NCBI GenBank assembly: GCA_963745765.1
Contig: CAVUYQ010000023.1
Location: 41,083-105,082, forward strand
Length of the DNA: 64,000 nt
Source: Ww85 sp963745765
GTDB taxonomy: Bacteria; Desulfobacterota; Desulfobulbia; Desulfobulbales; Desulfocapsaceae
Direction: 5' to 3'
A program made the translations under genes and the position numbers. The notes under the pieces were generated by a model, which was given only the letters and a program-made list of their open reading frames with translations, searched no databases and was not told the origin of the DNA. Shown here piece after piece: positions 9,338 through 18,495 of the stretch. Position 1 is the first letter of the stretch. Every line of letters starts with the position of its first letter.

Positions 9338-10681
9338 ATGCCGACACGCAAGAAGATTTTCATTCTCGATACCAACGTAATCCTGCACGACAGTTCCTGC
9401 ATCCACCACTTTGATGAACATGACATTATCATCCCCATCTCAATCCTTGAAGAACTTGACCAGTTCAAGAAGGGCAGTCAGATAATCAATTTTCATGCCC
9501 GTGAGTTTGTCAGGGAACTGGACATGCTGAGTGAGGACAAACTGTTTAATGGCGGGATTCCGATTGGCGACGGAAAAGGCAATATTTCAGTGCGTCTTGA
9601 CATGGACCCGCACCCCGACCTTCGCAAAATATTCCCGAACGTTGAAAAGATAGATCACCGGATCCTCAATATTGCCTATCATACGGCTTTAGAAAGGAAA
9701 AAGCACCGTGTCATCCTGGTAAGCAAGGATGTCAATCTCCGCATGAAGGCCCGGTCCCTGAAACTGTCTGCCGAAGATTATACAACTGATCATGTGAGTG
9801 ACCCTGCACACCTGTACTCGGGCTGTCGCTATGAAGAGAATATTCCGGCACGGCTGATCGAACAGCTCTATGAACAGGGCGGTAGTCTCTCGACTGACGA
9901 TTATCATCCGGAAAACCCTCTGCATCCCAACGAGTATATCGTTCTGCGCAACGGAAAGAAATCAGCGCTTGCCTCGTTTATGCTCGGTGAGTTTGAAAAC
10001 GAATTCGTTATCAAGCGGGTAAACAAGGAGTGCGTTTACGGCATTAACCCGCGGAATGCAGAACAATCTTTTGCCGTTCATGCATTACTTAACCCCAACA
10101 TCAAACTGGTGACAATCTCGGGAAAGGCCGGAACAGGAAAAACCCTGCTGGCACTCGCCGCAGCTCTTGAAACGAGATCCAGCTACCGGCAGATATTACT
10201 TACACGACCGGTCATGCCGCTGTCCAACAAAGATATTGGCTACCTGCCGGGTGATATCCAGTCGAAAATTAAACCGTATATGCAGCCACTGTATGACAAC
10301 CTTGGTGTCATCAGGGGACAATTCCCTGAAAAAAGCGAGATGTTCCAGCGACTCCAGAAAATGCTCGATGAAGAAAAACTGGCGATTGAACCACTGGCCT
10401 ATATCCGCGGCCGCAGCCTGGTAAAAATGTACATGATCGTGGACGAGGCCCAGAATCTGACCCCGCACGAGGTTAAAACCATCATAACCAGGGCGGGAGA
10501 AGGAACCAAAATCGTACTAACCGGAGATATCAACCAGATAGATCACCCTTACCTCGGCATCCGATCCAATGGCTTGAGTAACCTGATTGATAAAATGCAG
10601 GGACAGAATCTCTATGCCCATATCGACCTTCGCAAAGGAGAACGATCAGAACTGGCAGAACTGGCAAGCAATATACTCTAG
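9338..10681 (+). CDS. PhoH family ATPase with N-terminal PIN domain
   Basis: The 447-residue protein starts with a PIN-type nuclease domain (FILDTNVILHD, with EELDQFKKG following). A PhoH P-loop ATPase domain carries Walker A GKAGTGKT near residue 263 and Walker B MIVDEAQN near residue 365, with the PhoH-typical LTGDINQID after it. This is the PhoH2/YlaK architecture, thought to couple RNA unwinding and cleavage. A GGAAGAA ribosome site precedes the ATG. Length and motifs look complete. Nothing in the context narrows its role. Confidence 0.9.
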   Translation: MPTRKKIFILDTNVILHDSSCIHHFDEHDIIIPISILEELDQFKKGSQIINFHAREFVRELDMLSEDKLFNGGIPIGDGKGNISVRLDMDPHPDLRKIFPNVEKIDHRILNIAYHTALERKKHRVILVSKDVNLRMKARSLKLSAEDYTTDHVSDPAHLYSGCRYEENIPARLIEQLYEQGGSLSTDDYHPENPLHPNEYIVLRNGKKSALASFMLGEFENEFVIKRVNKECVYGINPRNAEQSFAVHALLNPNIKLVTISGKAGTGKTLLALAAALETRSSYRQILLTRPVMPLSNKDIGYLPGDIQSKIKPYMQPLYDNLGVIRGQFPEKSEMFQRLQKMLDEEKLAIEPLAYIRGRSLVKMYMIVDEAQNLTPHEVKTIITRAGEGTKIVLTGDINQIDHPYLGIRSNGLSNLIDKMQGQNLYAHIDLRKGERSELAELASNIL

Positions 10682-10750
10682 GGTACCCTGGAAGCAGGAA
10701 ATCCAGGTTTCTAAGCATCATGAAACCTGGTGGAGCAACTTTTCTAAATT

Positions 10751-10782
10751 AAAAAAAAAGGGCCTGCTCGAAAGCAAGGCCC
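10751..10782 (-). terminator. Rho-independent terminator-like hairpin with T-run on the minus strand
   Basis: GGGCCTGCT (10760-10768), loop CGAA, then AGC-A-AGGCCC (10773-10782) form a 9-bp stem with one bulged A. On the minus strand the stem is followed by nine T (10751-10759), the classic intrinsic terminator form. A second small stem (GCTCC-ATCC-GGAGC, about 10795-10806) lies just upstream on that strand. No minus-strand protein gene ends here. It either insulates phoH or ends an unrecognised small minus-strand transcript. Confidence 0.6.
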
Positions 10783-11035
10783 AATATGTAAAAGCTCCAT
10801 CCGGAGCCAGTGTGGTGCTCGGTTAAGCGCAATCAGAACTCAGTTGATTGCCAAGCGCATCAACTATAATGACTGCTATTCGAAAAGCAACTTCTTTTTA
10901 GAAAAAGTTTGCATCGCCGGCATTTAAGCGCTAAGGCAAGACTACCGGTGCCGTGATACTGCCCGATTATCAATCGGCAAGAGAGAGTGAAGGTCTAGAA
11001 AACCTTTCCCGACCACCCGTACAACCAAAGAGTAT

Positions 11036-11060
11036 CTTGAAATCCGATTATTCAAGGTGG
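11036..11060 (+). promoter_or_regulatory. Operator-like inverted repeat CTTGAA-N9-TTCAAG upstream of the flavoprotein gene
   Basis: CTTGAA (11036-11041) and TTCAAG (11051-11056) flank a 9-base spacer, followed by GTGG. A very similar block (GTAYCTTGAA...TTATTCAARGTGGYC) precedes aroD at 58 kb, and a half-site with the same right flank lies at 44727-44741. Shared position in promoter regions suggests a common DNA-binding regulator or a dispersed repeat. The regulator is not known. Confidence 0.45.
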
Positions 11061-11094
11061 CCCTAAATCTTGATTTTAGCCCGACAACGCTCCT

Positions 11095-11676
11095 ATGAAA
11101 ATCCTTGTTATCCTTGGCAGTCCCCGCAAAAACGGCAATAGTGAGGCCGCAGCCCGCATTATCTGCTCCACCCTGGATGAGGCCTTTGGCAGTGAGACAG
11201 AATATATCCGTCTTGTATCCCGTAAGATCGCTCCGTGCATAGCCTGCGGGGGATGTGAGAAAACGGGAATGTGTATTATCAAAGACGATATGCAGGGTCT
11301 CTACGAAAAAATTGACCTGGCCGATATTATCCTGCTGGTAAGCCCAACCTATTTCTATGGCCTCAGTGCCCAGATCAAGGCCTTCATTGACCGGATCCAG
11401 GCCCGCTGGTCCAGACGATACCTCTTGAAAATGCGTACCAGACTGGATGAAAAGCGGCTCGGCTACCTGATCTGCACCGCGGCTACCCACGGAAAGAAAC
11501 TGTTTGACGGTTCTATTCTGGTGGCAAAATCCTGCTTCGACGCCATAGACATGACCTACGGTGGAGCCTTTGTTGTCAGAGGTGTTGATGAAAAAAGTGC
11601 GCTGGAAAATCGCCCGGACGAGATAGAGCAGGCTGAAGCGTTTGCTCTGGAGATTATCAGAACATATCAATCCTGA
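11095..11676 (+). CDS. NAD(P)H-dependent FMN reductase / iron-sulfur flavoprotein family
   Basis: The 193-residue protein has the flavodoxin-fold FMN phosphate loop GSPRKNGNSE at residues 8-17. A cysteine cluster C-x2-C-x2-C-x5-C (CIACGGCEKTGMC) follows at about residues 47-59, and then SPTYFYGLSAQ, which contacts flavin. This combination is typical of archaeal/deltaproteobacterial iron-sulfur flavoproteins and NADPH-dependent FMN reductases that move electrons in anaerobes. The physiological partner is not evident from the neighbours. Start choice: the ATG has only a weak upstream ribosome site (GCTCCT). Confidence 0.85.
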   Translation: MKILVILGSPRKNGNSEAAARIICSTLDEAFGSETEYIRLVSRKIAPCIACGGCEKTGMCIIKDDMQGLYEKIDLADIILLVSPTYFYGLSAQIKAFIDRIQARWSRRYLLKMRTRLDEKRLGYLICTAATHGKKLFDGSILVAKSCFDAIDMTYGGAFVVRGVDEKSALENRPDEIEQAEAFALEIIRTYQS

Positions 11677-11797
11677 TAATCTCCAGTCACCCTATTGGTT
11701 GTTTTTCCCGAATAAGACGTCAGGATCTCTCAAATATTCAGGTTATTCGTATATCGCTTTACAAAGGAGTACTGCTTTTTCGTTCCGGCCGCCCACC

Positions 11798-11860
11798 TTC
11801 ACTGCCTATTACAAGGAAATGGTGGGACCGCAGGGTCTGACTCTTATGGTAGGCAGTGAA
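11798..11860. repeat. 11-bp inverted repeat spanning the gap between convergent genes
   Basis: TTCACTGCCTA (11798-11808) is exactly inverted as TAGGCAGTGAA (11850-11860). A smaller GACC-GCA-GGGTC stem sits in between. It could be a long-stemmed bidirectional terminator or a REP-like unit. There is no T-run on either side. Confidence 0.45.
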
Positions 11861-11890
11861 AAGCTGTGCGATCAGCCCGAATAACAGGAA

Positions 11891-12694
11891 TTATCTGTCA
11901 ACACCCTGCTGTTTATTAAGAAAACCCAGCACAATCTCATTAAAATCGGCACTCTGTTCGATGTTGGGAAGATGTGCTGCGTTTGCCAGAACCGCCAGTT
12001 CTGAGCCGGCAATACCCCGGTGCAAATCCTCTGCGGCGGAAACCGGGCAGGCCGGGTCCTCGGCACCGACCAAAATAAGGGTTGGCACGGTAATCTCAGA
12101 CAGCTTATCACACAGGAACATATCCCTTATGGCCTGGGCACAGGCGATGTAGCCCTCAACCCCCGTACCAAGAATCATGTTGCGGACTTTTGCAAGGTCC
12201 TCTTTGCCGGTTTCGTGGAACGACGGGGTAAACCAGCGTTCAAGAGTCCCTGCTGCGAGCGCCTCAATTCCCTTTTCCCGGGCAGCGGCGATACGTTCGT
12301 TCCACACGGATTTCGGCCGCATGACACAGGCAGTGTCGCACAATACCAGCGATAAAAGTTTCTCAGGGTAACGAGCTGCAAGCAGCTGACCGGTAAATCC
12401 CCCCATGGACAGTCCGACAAAATGCACGGCAGCGATGTCTAAAGCTTCAAGGAGGGCACAGGCGTCATCGGCCAGAAGTTCTACACTATAGGGACCGGGT
12501 GTCGTCTGGGTGGCACCATGCCCACGCTGGTCGTAGCGCAATACCCGATAGTGGCTGTCCAGCGCCTGCAGCTGGTAATCCCACATAGTGTAATTCGACA
12601 TCAAGCTGTTGCTGAGCATCACCACGGGAGCTTGTTCAGGCCCGTCAAGGCGATAGTTGATGTCGATTTCGTTCACTTTTATTGTTGAGCCCAT
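11891..12694 (-). CDS. Alpha/beta hydrolase, 3-oxoadipate enol-lactonase (PcaD)-like
   Basis: The 267-residue alpha/beta hydrolase has the nucleophile elbow GLSMGG near residue 98, an oxyanion-side block (LSNSLMSNYTMWDYQ), DQRGHG, and the late acid and histidine blocks GAEDPACP and NAAHLPNIEQ. Order and spacing match PcaD, which opens 3-oxoadipate enol-lactone in protocatechuate and catechol catabolism. No other pca genes are adjacent, so a different ester or lactone substrate is possible. I chose the ATG at 12694 because GAGGAG lies 8 bases upstream; a longer frame to 12724 has no such site. Confidence 0.78.
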   Translation of the reverse strand: MGSTIKVNEIDINYRLDGPEQAPVVMLSNSLMSNYTMWDYQLQALDSHYRVLRYDQRGHGATQTTPGPYSVELLADDACALLEALDIAAVHFVGLSMGGFTGQLLAARYPEKLLSLVLCDTACVMRPKSVWNERIAAAREKGIEALAAGTLERWFTPSFHETGKEDLAKVRNMILGTGVEGYIACAQAIRDMFLCDKLSEITVPTLILVGAEDPACPVSAAEDLHRGIAGSELAVLANAAHLPNIEQSADFNEIVLGFLNKQQGVDR

Positions 12695-13171
12695 GGTACG
12701 ATTCTCCTCTAACCTGACGTTCATAAAAAAACAACAGTAGCCATTTATAATTTAACCATATCAATAAGTTATTCGGTGCTTTTGCAAATATGCAGATGAC
12801 ACCGTTTGTACCCTTTAGCATCAATGATGAAAAAACAGAATTTTCAGGCTAAAAGACAATTCCTCTCTTCGTGCAGGCAGGACGATACCAGCTGCCACGT
12901 CCTCCACCGCATGGCCGTTCCTTCCAAAATAACAACCCTGAAAAAAGCTTTACTTACAAGACAGGCAGTCATATTACCATAGATCGGCCGGATGGAAGTG
13001 ACTGCCGTTTATCTCCTCTTTCCGGCAACAATTCGATATCAACAGCGACACCACCTATCACTATTATTTACTTTCATCCTATTCTCAGTTAGATATAGAT
13101 ATATCGGCGTGATCTCGTTTCGTTCGACTTCACGTCACGTACTTTACCACAACTACAGGAGATTACGTTAC
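12695..13171. other. Divergent promoter region between the hydrolase and the sensor kinase
   Basis: These 477 bases hold no supported gene. The kinase frame is open upstream to 12992, but that extension is rich in unusual residues and lacks a ribosome site. I see no clear sigma-70 or sigma-54 promoter. Confidence 0.4.
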
Positions 13172-14605
13172 TTGAATCATTGGCGCTTCAGCCTGACCAC
13201 CAAGGCCCTCTTTTTTGTGTTCTGCTATTTCTCCGGGATACTTGTCATGTGGAATGCTTCCCGCAATGACCTGATTACGGCAGAAGAAAAATCAAAATTC
13301 CTGGAGATTGCCTATCAACTGGACAATGCTATCCTCGAGGCACGGCGATACGAAAAAAACTTCCTGCTCTATAAAACGCAGGAATCCTTCCAGGAAAATA
13401 GCCGATATATACAAGAAGCGGAGAATACCATCGTTTACATTCATGGCCAGCTGGAAAATCTGAAAGCCATTCCAATGCTCCAGGAACTTGCGCAATCAAT
13501 TCATGCTTATCGCGATCATTTTACAAAACTTGCCGGGGACAGGTCATCGAATATCTCCGATTACGAACAGATCGTCAGCGATACCAGGGATCTTGGCAAA
13601 CTAATGACAACCCAGAGTGCAAATCTGCTTGAGTTCGAGCGCTCTCAGGTCCATTATATTCTTCGTGGTTTGGGCAACCGGATACATTTCTGGTCGCTGG
13701 TGGCGATCTCCGTGGGTATTTTGCTGCCGATTATTACCTTTTTCATGATTTTCAAGCCGCTCAATGTGATCAAAAAAGCGGTCAATGATATTGCCAATGG
13801 CAAGTTTAAACGTATTGAAGTCCTCAACACCCGGGATGAAATGCAGCAGGTGATGGAGGCCTTTAATACTATGGTTAATGAACTGGAAAGGCGCCAGGAT
13901 CAGCTGGTACAATCAAAAAAACTATCATCCATAGGAACACTCACCGCAGGCGTTGCCCACCAGCTCAACAACCCGCTTAATAATATCTCAACTTCCTGCC
14001 AGATCGCCACGGATGATCTGGATTCCGGCAACCCCGAACTGATACTGCGCATGCTCAAAAATATTGATCAAGAGACCCTGAGAGCCCGTGATGTCGTGAA
14101 GGGATTGCTCGAATTTTCAAGAGTGCAGGAATTCAAGCTCAAGCCGGCCAATCTCACCGATGTCGTCACCCGGGCAATCAGACTGGTGCAGAGTCAGGTT
14201 CCTGCAGATATTTCAACAACCCTGAAGATTCCTGCCGACCTGGTAGTACCCATGGATGTGCAGCGCATACAGGAAGTCTTTTTGAACCTTATCATTAATG
14301 CCGTCCAGGCAATTGAGCAACAAGGCGCAATCACCATCTCGGCTGAAATACAGGAAAGCGAAGATATGGTTGTGATTGAAATTCACGATACCGGCCCGGG
14401 GGTTCCCAAAGAAATCCAGGGACAATTATTTGACCCGTTTTATACCACCAAGGACGAGGGTAAAGGGACCGGACTTGGTCTCTCGGTTGTTTACGGTATA
14501 ATCCAGAAACATCGCGGCAACATCACGGTGGCCAGTGAACCGGGCCAGGGAACCTCCTTTTTCATCAGCCTGCCATTATCTTTAAAAGAGAATCCTGAAT
14601 CATGA
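13172..14605 (+). CDS. Membrane-bound sensor histidine kinase with HAMP domain
   Basis: The 477-residue protein has a first membrane segment at about residues 7-26, a helical periplasmic sensor of about 145 residues with many charged heptads (four-helix-bundle type), a second membrane segment at about 172-194, and a HAMP domain. HisKA follows with phospho-acceptor His263 in GVAHQLNNPL, then HATPase_c with the N box (LNLIINAVQAI), DTGPGVP and GTGLGLS. I start it at TTG 13172 because AGGAG lies 8 bases before it and the hydrophobic segment then falls at the N-terminus. The frame is open to 12992 but without a site. The stop overlaps the start of the NtrC-type regulator (ATGA), so the two form an operon. 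The kinase core is of the NtrB/ZraS type. The ligand is unknown. Confidence 0.88.
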   Translation: MNHWRFSLTTKALFFVFCYFSGILVMWNASRNDLITAEEKSKFLEIAYQLDNAILEARRYEKNFLLYKTQESFQENSRYIQEAENTIVYIHGQLENLKAIPMLQELAQSIHAYRDHFTKLAGDRSSNISDYEQIVSDTRDLGKLMTTQSANLLEFERSQVHYILRGLGNRIHFWSLVAISVGILLPIITFFMIFKPLNVIKKAVNDIANGKFKRIEVLNTRDEMQQVMEAFNTMVNELERRQDQLVQSKKLSSIGTLTAGVAHQLNNPLNNISTSCQIATDDLDSGNPELILRMLKNIDQETLRARDVVKGLLEFSRVQEFKLKPANLTDVVTRAIRLVQSQVPADISTTLKIPADLVVPMDVQRIQEVFLNLIINAVQAIEQQGAITISAEIQESEDMVVIEIHDTGPGVPKEIQGQLFDPFYTTKDEGKGTGLGLSVVYGIIQKHRGNITVASEPGQGTSFFISLPLSLKENPES

Positions 14606-15975
14606 TAGCAGTTCTACCAGCCAAAACGGTGCTCGTCGTTGATGACGAGGAGATAGCCAGAGAGAACCTCGCCCATATCCTGGCTAAATCCGGTTATCAG
14701 ACGCTGCTCGCTGCTGATGGGAGTGAAGCTATCGCTCTGATGGAACGCCAGGAGGTCGATCTCGTCATCACCGATCTGCGGATGAAGGGAAAGGATGGCA
14801 TGGAGGTTCTGGCAGCCACAAAACGGTTGTGGCCTGCAGCAGAGGTTCTTGTTGTCACCGGCTATGCGAGTATAGATACGGCGGTTGATGCCATGCGTCA
14901 GGGTGCCTATTACTACCTGGCAAAACCTTTGAACATGAAAGAGCTGCAGGCAATCATTCCTAAAGCACTCGAACGGAGTGCAATGCAGCAGGAACTCAAG
15001 CGACTGAGACAACATATCTCAAACAGCAGCGGAACGGCCAAGATTATCGGGCAAAGCTCAAAAACCATGGTGCTCAGGGAACAGATATCCCAGGTTGCCC
15101 AGCTCGACTGCAATGTCCTGATTCTCGGAGAGACGGGATCGGGAAAAGAGCTGGTGGCGCGAACAATCCATGAATTGAGCGGCCGTTCCAACAAGAGAAT
15201 CGTTACACTCAATTGCGGTACGTTTACCGAAGACCTTATGAGCAATGAACTTTTCGGCCATGAACAGGGCGCCTTTACCGGTGCCGAGAAGGTCAAGAAA
15301 GGTCTGCTTGAATGTGCCGAAGGCGGAACCGTCTTTTTTGACGAGATCGGAGAATTATCTTTAGCCATGCAGGTAAAGCTTTTGCGCGTTCTGCAGGAGC
15401 GAACCCTGATGAGGGTGGGCGGTTCTGAAGAGATAGCAATAGACATCAGGGTCCTTGCCGCAACCAACAGAAACCTCAAGGAAGCAACTGAAACAGGAGC
15501 ATTCCGCAAGGATCTCTATTACCGCCTCAATGTCATCACCATCCAGGTCCCGTCACTTGTTGAACGAAGAAATGATATTCCTCTGCTCGCCAACCACTTT
15601 CTGCAGAAGCATGCCGAACCAAGCAGAACTCCACCGCAACTCTCTGAAATGGCGGCAGAACGATTAAAACAGTACGAATACCCGGGCAACATCAGGGAAC
15701 TGGAGAATATCATCCAGCGCATTCTGATCACCTGCCGGGAAGATATTATTGAGCCCCACCATATTGTGGATGATGTGGGCCCTGAATCGGCAGCCGGATC
15801 CAGTCTCCAGAATCAATCCTGGCCGACCCTGGAAGAACATGAAAAAAACTATATTCTTGAAGTCCTCGATGAAGTGGAAGGCAAACGATCGGAAGCGGCA
15901 AGAATTCTCGGCATAGACCGCGTATCGCTCTGGCGCAAGATCAAACGATACGGCCTGGAAAACCCTGATCTTTAA
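14602..15975 (+). CDS. NtrC-family sigma-54-dependent response regulator
   Basis: The 457-residue protein carries, in order, a receiver domain (VVDDEE at 12-17, phospho-acceptor Asp58 in VITDLRM, Lys in YYYLAKPLN), a sigma-54 AAA+ domain with Walker A GETGSGKE near residue 174 and the sigma-54 contact loop GAFTGA, and a C-terminal Fis-type helix-turn-helix (RSEAARILGIDRVSLWRKIKRYGL). All elements needed to activate sigma-54 RNA polymerase are present. It overlaps the kinase gene by 4 bases and is the obvious partner. It faces the receiver-Lon gene across 55 bases, and its receiver domain closely resembles the one inside that Lon. Confidence 0.93.
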   Translation: MIAVLPAKTVLVVDDEEIARENLAHILAKSGYQTLLAADGSEAIALMERQEVDLVITDLRMKGKDGMEVLAATKRLWPAAEVLVVTGYASIDTAVDAMRQGAYYYLAKPLNMKELQAIIPKALERSAMQQELKRLRQHISNSSGTAKIIGQSSKTMVLREQISQVAQLDCNVLILGETGSGKELVARTIHELSGRSNKRIVTLNCGTFTEDLMSNELFGHEQGAFTGAEKVKKGLLECAEGGTVFFDEIGELSLAMQVKLLRVLQERTLMRVGGSEEIAIDIRVLAATNRNLKEATETGAFRKDLYYRLNVITIQVPSLVERRNDIPLLANHFLQKHAEPSRTPPQLSEMAAERLKQYEYPGNIRELENIIQRILITCREDIIEPHHIVDDVGPESAAGSSLQNQSWPTLEEHEKNYILEVLDEVEGKRSEAARILGIDRVSLWRKIKRYGLENPDL

Positions 15976-16030
15976 TCTTCAGCTCAAGGTTCACCGCACT
16001 CCTCTTCCCTTAGACAGGATCCAACCCCTT

Positions 16031-18052
16031 TTAAATCAGTACCAGATCAATCACTTCATCGGCATTTTTTACCATCTTCACCTCAAGACCTGCAGTCACA
16101 TCCTTTGGCAGGGCCATCACTTCATCCCTGTTGGCCTCAGGCACCAATACCAGTAAAATCCCTGCCCGTTGAGCAGCGAGAATTTTTTCCCGAATTCCGC
16201 TTATAGGCAGGATTCGGCCACTGAGCGTCATTTCACCGGTCATGGCAACACTGCACCGTGCGGGACGTCCGGTCAGCAGTGATAACAGGGCGGCAAAGAT
16301 GGTAATCCCGGCAGAAGGTCCATCTTTGGAAATACTGCCGGCAGGGATATGAATATGGATATTCCAATCCTTGAATAAATCCTGGGAAACAGCAAATTCG
16401 CCGGCTCTGCTTCGTATCAGGCTCAGGGCGGTCTGTGCAGATTCCTGCAGAACCTCACCCAGTGAACCAGTCATTATCAGGCCGCCGTTGCCTACCATCT
16501 TGGCCGTCTCGATACTGATAATCTCTCCTCCGCTTTCCGACCAGACAAGCCCGATGGTAATGCCGACCCGATCATCTCCTTCTGCAGCTTCACGATGGAA
16601 TTTCCTTGGCCCGAGAAAAGAAACCACCGTTTCAACATCAACATTCGTCACATCAGAGCCTTTTTCAGAAGCAAGCTTCAACAATGCTATTTTTCTACAG
16701 ACATGGGCAATTTCCCTTTCCAGGTTGCGCACCCCTGATTCACGTGTGTAATCGCTAATGATGCGGGATACGCCCTCATCCGAAAAGGTAATGTCATGCC
16801 TGTTCAGACCTGTCGCCTTCAACTGGCGGGGAATGACAAACTGTTGAGCAATCATCATTTTTTCATGTTCGGTATAGCCGCTGAAGGTAAGAACCTCCAT
16901 ACGGTCGAGCAAAGGTCCCGGCAGTTTAGAGAGATCATTGGCGGTGGCCATGAACATGATATTTGAGAGGTCGAACGGGATATCCAGGTAATGATCAACA
17001 TATTTATTATTCTGTTCGGGATCGAGTACTTCGAGAAGCACTGATGCGGGATCACCCCGAAAATCCTGGCCGATTTTATCCAGCTCATCCAGCATAAAGA
17101 CCGGATTGTTGACGCCGGTTCTCTTCAGCTCGGTCAGAACCCTGCCCGGCATCGCTCCGACATAGGTTCGACGATGTCCCCGCAATTCTGCTTCATCCCG
17201 CAAACCGGCAACCGAAACCCTTACAAAATTTCGATGCAACGATTCGGCAATGGCTCTGCCGACAGAGGTTTTACCAGTGCCGGGAGGGCCGCTAAAACAA
17301 AGAATCGGCCCCCGGCCCAGGTCGACAGAACGCTGCTGTTCGAGCACCTCTTTAACCGTTTTTCTCAATTCGTCGAGGTTCACCGGTTTTCCAAGATAAT
17401 GAGCCGCACCTTTTTTCAAAGCCTCAACGGCCGAATTCACGGTTGCAAAACCGGTTACCATGACAACCTGGGTTTCGGGGAACTGCCGGGTAATATGCCC
17501 TAACAATTCAATGCCATCCATCTGATCCATTTTCAGGTCAGTGATAACCAGATCGATGTCATTTTTGTTCAGTACCTCGAGGGCAGCTAAACCATTTGCT
17601 GCGGTGAGGCAATGATAGCCATCTTTGAGCAGCACATGCTGCATATTTGACCTGGCAATTTCTTCGTCATCGACAATCAGGATATGAGGCTGGACATTTC
17701 CCCGCAGTGTTTTGGCGGCAAGAAATTCAAGGATACGCTGCTTGACCTGCAGCAGTCCGCAATGTCTTGAATCAAGAACTTTCTGGGCTCGCTGGAGATC
17801 AAAGTTCCCTGGTGAACTCACGCGCCAGGGAAGATCAAGAAGCATATCAATATAATTAATACCGACCGTGTATTCAGCCACGGACGGATCCGTTTTCTCA
17901 AGTTTACCCAATTCCTTATACGCTGCATCTGAGGCATAGGACGGCAGATCGGTAGACTCGATCCTGGTTCGTATTTTTGCCAGTAAAGACGGCTCGGCAA
18001 GAGACTCCTCTTCCTTACTCCTGTTCGTATCCGCTGGTTTCCTGAAAAACAT
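16031..18052 (-). CDS. Lon-type ATP-dependent protease with an inserted response-regulator receiver domain
   Basis: The 673-residue protein begins at residues ~20-117 with the end of the Lon helical region (DMLLDLPW, then QVKQRILEFLAAKTLRG). A complete receiver domain follows at ~122-240 (IVDDEE, Asp172 in VITDLKM, Lys222 in YLGKPVN). The Lon AAA+ domain then resumes with GPILCFSGPPGTGKT (Walker A 255-262) and FMLDELDKI. The protease domain has Ser580 in DGPSAG and Lys623 in ISGIREKILAA as the catalytic dyad. The large Lon N-terminal substrate domain is absent. The receiver sits exactly at the linker between helical and ATPase parts, so phosphorylation could gate unfolding or proteolysis. GGAG precedes the ATG. 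Its receiver shares many residues with the adjacent NtrC-type regulator, suggesting the same kinase or a local duplication. Confidence 0.9.
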   Translation of the reverse strand: MFFRKPADTNRSKEEESLAEPSLLAKIRTRIESTDLPSYASDAAYKELGKLEKTDPSVAEYTVGINYIDMLLDLPWRVSSPGNFDLQRAQKVLDSRHCGLLQVKQRILEFLAAKTLRGNVQPHILIVDDEEIARSNMQHVLLKDGYHCLTAANGLAALEVLNKNDIDLVITDLKMDQMDGIELLGHITRQFPETQVVMVTGFATVNSAVEALKKGAAHYLGKPVNLDELRKTVKEVLEQQRSVDLGRGPILCFSGPPGTGKTSVGRAIAESLHRNFVRVSVAGLRDEAELRGHRRTYVGAMPGRVLTELKRTGVNNPVFMLDELDKIGQDFRGDPASVLLEVLDPEQNNKYVDHYLDIPFDLSNIMFMATANDLSKLPGPLLDRMEVLTFSGYTEHEKMMIAQQFVIPRQLKATGLNRHDITFSDEGVSRIISDYTRESGVRNLEREIAHVCRKIALLKLASEKGSDVTNVDVETVVSFLGPRKFHREAAEGDDRVGITIGLVWSESGGEIISIETAKMVGNGGLIMTGSLGEVLQESAQTALSLIRSRAGEFAVSQDLFKDWNIHIHIPAGSISKDGPSAGITIFAALLSLLTGRPARCSVAMTGEMTLSGRILPISGIREKILAAQRAGILLVLVPEANRDEVMALPKDVTAGLEVKMVKNADEVIDLVLI

Positions 18053-18495
18053 GTTTACACTCCTGACTTATGTCCACTCCTTTTGTCGCTCCCCTGAACA
18101 AACCGATGATAACCGGTCTGGAAGGTATCGCATGGAGCCGCGGGAAAAATACCTATTCGAAAAACTGTGGGCAGAGATGCCCGCACACGTTCTCTCAATC
18201 TATCCCGAATAGTTCAGGCTACCCCCTAACCACCAGTAAGTCGAATATTTTTTGCCTGCTGGCGGGAACCGGACAAGCCGCCGGTATTACTTCAAGCGCT
18301 ATAATCGGTGCGGTAATCAGAGGTAGGGGCCGTTCACGAGACACTGGTTTCATGCCGTGACAGAGACGGCACCGAGGAAAACACCCGGTAATTGAGCACC
18401 GTCAAGGCGGCAGCAGGGGGCATCATGCGGACATTGGCACGGCTGCTTATTTGTACCGAAAAGACAAAAAAAGCAGCCGGTGAGGCCACTGTCTG
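18053..18495. other. Intergenic region upstream of the receiver-Lon gene
   Basis: These 443 bases contain no supported gene. A GGCTGCTT...AAGCAGCC inverted repeat lies at about 18438-18480 and could end the minus-strand operon that stops at 18496. The Lon promoter should be in this stretch, but no clear consensus is visible. Confidence 0.4.

Larger units (their letters stand above)
10683..11094. other. Structured intergenic region between phoH and the flavoprotein gene
   Basis: There is no protein gene that I can support. The region holds the minus-strand terminator, a GCAATCA...TGATTGC inverted repeat at about 10829-10852, an AAGGT...ACCTT stem near 10990-11006, and an operator-like palindrome at 11036-11056. 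The density of hairpins makes a small RNA possible but unproven. Confidence 0.4.

Noticed and set aside
12992..13171. Longer N-terminus of the sensor kinase.
   Set aside because: The extension has no ribosome site and an implausible composition, while TTG 13172 has AGGAG at proper spacing.
18070..18360. A 96-codon frame upstream of the Lon gene.
   Set aside because: No family features, weak start context, and it overlaps the region where the Lon promoter must lie.
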